Origin: an uncultured Oxalobacteraceae bacterium
GTDB taxonomy: Bacteria > Pseudomonadota > Gammaproteobacteria > Burkholderiales > Burkholderiaceae
Length of the DNA stretch: 9,868 bases
Reading direction: 5' to 3'
Assembly (NCBI GenBank): GCA_946479255.1
Contig: CAMLFK010000189.1
Span: 1-9,868 of the forward strand
The stretch's first letter is position 1; every line of letters begins with the position of its first letter. Below are positions 6,768-9,868 of the stretch, piece by piece. The notes beneath the pieces are model-generated. The model had not been told where the DNA came from, made no database searches, and worked only from the letters and a program-made list of their open reading frames with translations. A program made the translations under genes and the position numbers.

Positions 6768-8033
6768 ATGGAAAACCGCAGCCGACTCACCACATATATC
6801 CTGATCGGCCTGGTGCTGGGCGTGCTCGCCGGCTACCTGATCAACACGTTTTCAGCCGATCCCCTGGCCGTGGCGAGTTATCTGTCCCTGATCACCGACC
6901 TGTTCCTACGCTTGATCAAGATGATCATCGCGCCGCTGGTGTTCGCGACCCTGGTGGTCGGTATCGCCAAGATGGGTGACGCGGCCGAGGTCGGCCGGGT
7001 GGGCGGCAAGGCGCTGCTGTGGTTTATCCTTGCCTCGATTGTCTCGCTCACGCTGGGCCTGGTCATGGTAAACCTGTTCCGCCCTGGCGACGGCATGGCC
7101 GCTTTGCTCGAAGGCGCGACCGCACCGACCAACCTGGCCACCGCTTCGCTGACCTTAAAAGACTTCATTACCCACCTGGTGCCGGTATCGATCGTCGACG
7201 GCATGGCCAAGAACGAGATCCTGCAGATCGTGGTGTTCTCGGTGTTCTTCGGTACCGCCGCCGCCGCGGTGGGCCCGCGTGCCGCCCCGATGATCGATAT
7301 GATCGACGGCATCGCCCACGTGATGCTCAAGCTGACCGGCTATGTGATGAACTTCGCGCCGATCGCGGTGTTTGCCGCGGTGACCGGCGTGATCGCCAAG
7401 AGCGGCGTCAAGGTGCTGGCCACGTACGGACTCTTCATGGGCGAGTTCTACATCGCCATCGTGGTGCTGTGGATCGTGCTGATCGCGGCCGGCTTCCTGT
7501 TCCTCGGGCCGCGCGTATTCATGCTGATGCGCGAGCTGCGTGCCCCGACCGTGCTGGCCTTCTCCACCGCCTCGTCGGAAGCCGCATTCCCTAAAACCTT
7601 GGAAGGCCTGGAGCGCATCGGCGTGCGCAACCGCATCGCCTCATTCGTGCTGCCGATCGGCTACTCGTTCAACCTGGACGGCTCGATGATGTACTGTACC
7701 TTCGCGACGGTGTTCATCGCCCAGGCTTACGGCATCGAGATGTCGCTGAGTACCCAGATCACCATGATGCTGGTGCTGATGGTCACCTCCAAGGGCATCG
7801 CCGGCGTGCCGCGCGCGTCGCTGGTGGTGATCGCCGCGACGCTCTCGCAGTTCAATATCCCCGAAGCCGGCCTGGTGCTGCTGCTCGGTATCGACCACTT
7901 CCTCGACATGGCGCGCTCCGCCACCAATGTGATCGGCAACGGCATCGCCACCGCCGTGGTGGCGAAATGGGAGGGCGAACTGGCCGACCCCGTGCCGGAA
8001 CAGAAGGACCTGGCCAACGTCCCGCTGCCATAA
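6768..8033 (+). CDS. DAACS-family acidic amino acid (Asp/Glu):cation symporter
   Basis: Inner-membrane secondary transporter of the dicarboxylate/amino acid:cation symporter family (GltP/GltPh/DctA), 421 residues, highly hydrophobic throughout. Visible landmarks are the serine-containing hairpin FSTASSEAAFP (265-275), NLDGS in TM7 (302-306), the second hairpin TSKGIAGVPRASLVV (340-354) and GIDHFLDMARSATNVIGN in TM8. In TM8, D376, D380, R383 and N387 match GltPh D390, D394, R397 and N401 in spacing. Arg at the R397 position implies an acidic substrate. Asp at the D394 position, which in GltPh holds the amino group and which DctA lacks as I recall it, favours aspartate/glutamate over C4-dicarboxylates. 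The ATG at 6768 has TGGAA 7 nt upstream. A TTG at 6720 would add 16 unlikely residues (MPCLSITNRHLYWNHS). It precedes an exported asparaginase by 64 nt. Confidence 0.93.
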   Translation: MENRSRLTTYILIGLVLGVLAGYLINTFSADPLAVASYLSLITDLFLRLIKMIIAPLVFATLVVGIAKMGDAAEVGRVGGKALLWFILASIVSLTLGLVMVNLFRPGDGMAALLEGATAPTNLATASLTLKDFITHLVPVSIVDGMAKNEILQIVVFSVFFGTAAAAVGPRAAPMIDMIDGIAHVMLKLTGYVMNFAPIAVFAAVTGVIAKSGVKVLATYGLFMGEFYIAIVVLWIVLIAAGFLFLGPRVFMLMRELRAPTVLAFSTASSEAAFPKTLEGLERIGVRNRIASFVLPIGYSFNLDGSMMYCTFATVFIAQAYGIEMSLSTQITMMLVLMVTSKGIAGVPRASLVVIAATLSQFNIPEAGLVLLLGIDHFLDMARSATNVIGNGIATAVVAKWEGELADPVPEQKDLANVPLP

Positions 8034-8052
8034 GCGGCCAGACATCATCAAA

Positions 8053-8067
8053 GCCTGCGGTGCAGGC
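8053..8067 (+). other. Intercistronic hairpin between symporter and asparaginase genes
   Basis: GCCTGC (8053-8058) and GCAGGC (8062-8067) are perfect 6-bp arms around the loop GGT in the 64-nt gap. No U-tract follows, so it is not a standard terminator. It could stabilise or process the message and set different levels of the two proteins. The next gene has its own strong ribosome binding site at 8087-8091. Confidence 0.4.
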
Positions 8068-8097
8068 GACCGATTTCAAACCTAGTAGGAGAACAGC

Positions 8098-9183
8098 ATG
8101 CTACGTAAAACAGCCGTGCGGTCGGCGACCGCCCTTTTCAGCCTCTGGCTGGTGCTCGCGAGCGCCGTGCAGGCGCAGAACGCCACATCCAAACTGCCTA
8201 ATGTGACGATCCTGGCCACCGGAGGCACCATCGCCGGCACCGGTGCGAGCAGCACCACCACGGTTGGCTACACCGCCGCCACGGTGGGCGTGCAGCGCCT
8301 GATCGCGGCCGTGCCGGAACTGGCCAAGGTGGCCAATGTGACCGGCGAACAGGTGTTCCAGATCGCCAGCGAAAACATGAGCAACGAGCACTGGCTGACC
8401 CTGGCCAAGCGCGTCAACACCCTGCTGGCGCAGCCGAATGTGGACGGCATCGTCATCACGCACGGCACCGATACGCTTGAAGAAACCGCCTACTTCCTCA
8501 ACCTGACGGTCAAGAGCCGCAAGCCGGTGGTGCTGGTGGGCGCGATGCGGCCATCGACGGCGATGTCGGCCGACGGCCCGATCAACCTGTATAACGCGGT
8601 GCTGCTGGCCGGATCGCCCGAGGCCGCCGGCAAGGGCGTGCTGGTGGCCTTCAACGATCAGATCCAGTCCGCGCGCGATGTGACCAAGGCGAATACCTCG
8701 ACCCTGGACGCCTTCCGTGCGAGCGAGCTTGGCATGCTGGGGTATATCCAGGGTAGCAAGCCATTCTTCTATCGCCAGGTGGTGCGCAAGCATACGGTCG
8801 AGAGCGAGTTCGATGTGAGTGCGCTGCAGTCGCTGCCCTCCGTCGATATCGTCTACGGCTACGCCAATATGGGACCGGTGGCGCTCGATGCGCTGGTGGC
8901 GGCTGGTGCCAAGGGGATTATTCACGCCGGCGTCGGCAACGGCAGCCTGGCTTCCAAGGTGGTGCCATCGCTCAAAGCCGCACGCGCCAAGGGCGTGCTG
9001 ATCGTGCGCTCCAGCCGTGTCGGCCAGGGCATTTTGGCGCGCAATGGCGAAGCCAATGACGATGAACTCGATTTCGTCGTGGCCGATACCCTCAGCCCGC
9101 AAAAGGCGCGCATCCTGCTGATGCTGGCGATGACGAAGTCGTCAAACACCCGCGATATCCAGCGCATGTTCTACACCTACTAA
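8098..9183 (+). CDS. ansB: Periplasmic type II glutaminase-asparaginase
   Basis: Hydrolyses asparagine, and probably glutamine, to the acid plus ammonia outside the inner membrane. The 361-residue precursor starts with a signal peptide: basic MLRKTAVR, a hydrophobic core and likely cleavage after VQA at residue 26. The mature part has ATGGTIAG with the nucleophile T44, Y58 of the flexible loop, SEN (91-93), HGTDTLEETA with T124 and D125, and RDVTK ending at K197. These cover the two catalytic triads of the family. Glu92 replaces the Gln59 of E. coli AnsB, as in the Erwinia and Pseudomonas enzymes with more glutaminase activity. The C-terminal PQKARILLMLAMTK...IQRMFYTY also resembles Pseudomonas glutaminase-asparaginase. 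AGGAG at 8087-8091, 6 nt before the ATG, is a strong ribosome binding site. It is probably co-transcribed with the symporter that could import its product. Confidence 0.96.
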   Translation: MLRKTAVRSATALFSLWLVLASAVQAQNATSKLPNVTILATGGTIAGTGASSTTTVGYTAATVGVQRLIAAVPELAKVANVTGEQVFQIASENMSNEHWLTLAKRVNTLLAQPNVDGIVITHGTDTLEETAYFLNLTVKSRKPVVLVGAMRPSTAMSADGPINLYNAVLLAGSPEAAGKGVLVAFNDQIQSARDVTKANTSTLDAFRASELGMLGYIQGSKPFFYRQVVRKHTVESEFDVSALQSLPSVDIVYGYANMGPVALDALVAAGAKGIIHAGVGNGSLASKVVPSLKAARAKGVLIVRSSRVGQGILARNGEANDDELDFVVADTLSPQKARILLMLAMTKSSNTRDIQRMFYTY

Positions 9184-9184
9184 A

Positions 9185-9868
9185 TTACACTTCAACCGGC
9201 GACGCCAGCTGCTCGTCCTGCCTTGCCTGCTGGCGCTCCCACATCTGGGCGTACAAACCGTTTTCCGCCAGCAGCGCTCCATGCGTGCCGCGTTCGACAA
9301 TGCGGCCGTGATCGAGCACCAGGATCTGCTGCGCATCTGCCACCGTCGACAGGCGGTGCGCGATCACCAGGGTTGTGCGGTTCTTGGCGATCTCTTTCAA
9401 CTGCCCCTGAATCGCCTGCTCGGCCTTTGAATCGAGGGCCGAGGTGGCCTCGTCAAAGATCAGGATCGCCGGGTCCTTGAGCAGGGTGCGCGCGATCGCC
9501 ACCCGCTGCTTCTCGCCGCCCGACAGCTTGAGCCCGCGCTCGCCCACCATGGTCGCGTAGCCGTCCGGCAGGCTCTCGATAAAGTCATGGATCGATGCGG
9601 CGCGCGCCGCGGCGACGATCTGCTCCTTGCTCGCGCCCGGCTTGCCGTAGGCGATGTTGTATTCGATGGTGTCGTTGAACAGCACCGTATCCTGCGGCAC
9701 GATGCCGATCGCGCTGCGCAGGGACTCCTGCGTCACGTTGCGCAGGTCCTGGCCGTCGATGGTGATCGAACCGCTGTTGACGTCGTAAAAGCGGAACAGC
9801 AGGCGCGACAGGGTCGACTTGCCCGAGCCGCTGTGGCCGACCACCGCGGTGGTGGTGCCGGCCGGGAT
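9185..9868 (-). CDS. Atm1-type ABC exporter, C-terminal nucleotide-binding domain (cut by window edge)
   Basis: The 227 residues visible are the ATPase domain of what is probably a fused permease-ATPase exporter; the membrane part lies beyond the right edge. In order they show Walker [10 protein letters not shown] (visible residues 11-19), a Q-loop in [11 protein letters not shown], the signature [16 protein letters not shown], Walker [13 protein letters not shown] and the H-loop IAHRLSTV. The stretches [28 protein letters not shown] and [13 protein letters not shown] are typical of the Atm1/HMT1 group. That group is linked to export of glutathione-bound metals or sulfur species, rather than lipid A export by MsbA. 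The subfamily call is from recalled sequence and the substrate is inferred. All ATPase motifs are intact. Its TAA (9187-9185) is separated from the asparaginase stop by one base. Confidence 0.93.
   Translation of the reverse strand: MPAGTTTAVVGHSGSGKSTLSRLLFRFYDVNSGSITIDGQDLRNVTQESLRSAIGIVPQDTVLFNDTIEYNIAYGKPGASKEQIVAAARAASIHDFIESLPDGYATMVGERGLKLSGGEKQRVAIARTLLKDPAILIFDEATSALDSKAEQAIQGQLKEIAKNRTTLVIAHRLSTVADAQQILVLDHGRIVERGTHGALLAENGLYAQMWERQQARQDEQLASPVEV

Noticed and set aside
8101..9102. 333-aa minus-strand ORF opposite the asparaginase
   Set aside because: Antisense shadow, His/Arg/Gly-rich with no domain. The asparaginase frame has a strong ribosome binding site, signal peptide and catalytic residues.

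Overview
This window looks like ordinary chromosomal DNA from a GC-rich betaproteobacterium. The best guess is Oxalobacteraceae (Massilia/Duganella/Janthinobacterium-like). The basis is protein similarity recalled from memory and the queA-tgt pair lying divergent from recG. I could not run a search, so treat the taxon as an inference. I see no phage, IS, CRISPR, tRNA or rRNA sequence.

Layout. (1) Positions 1-1366, minus strand: queA followed by tgt (cut by the window edge), two steps of queuosine tRNA modification. (2) Positions 1367-1470: a short divergent promoter region. (3) Positions 1471-3522, plus strand: recG, the branch-migrating replication-fork helicase. (4) Positions 3562-6423, minus strand: a compact three-gene cluster, pyrC (dihydroorotase) -> DUF3025 protein -> Gfo/Idh/MocA oxidoreductase of the dihydrodiol-dehydrogenase-like type, with gaps of only 4 and 11 nt. 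(5) Positions 6424-6767: a 344-nt non-coding stretch of clearly lower GC (about 45% by hand count). (6) Positions 6768-9183, plus strand: a DAACS-family acidic amino acid symporter, then an exported glutaminase-asparaginase. (7) Positions 9185-9868, minus strand: the C-terminal ATPase half of an Atm1-type ABC exporter, convergent with the asparaginase with one base between the two stop codons.

How the genes work together. The symporter and asparaginase form a plausible uptake unit. The enzyme has a signal peptide and would release aspartate/glutamate and ammonia in the periplasm. The symporter carries the residues that in GltPh hold the amino group and side-chain carboxylate of aspartate, so it would import the acidic product. 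The pyrC cluster is probably co-transcribed, but the two genes after pyrC have no obvious pyrimidine role.

The least ordinary part is 6424-6767. On the minus strand it holds a 33-codon remnant beginning with the unmistakable N-terminus of a GltL-type amino acid ABC ATPase. Inside that remnant is a LacI-family-shaped palindrome next to the presumed pyrC promoter. On the plus strand there is a good sigma70-type promoter and a roughly 130-nt leader with three consecutive inverted repeats ahead of the symporter. This suggests an acidic amino acid ABC transporter once lay here and was deleted, and that the symporter-asparaginase unit may be controlled through a structured leader.
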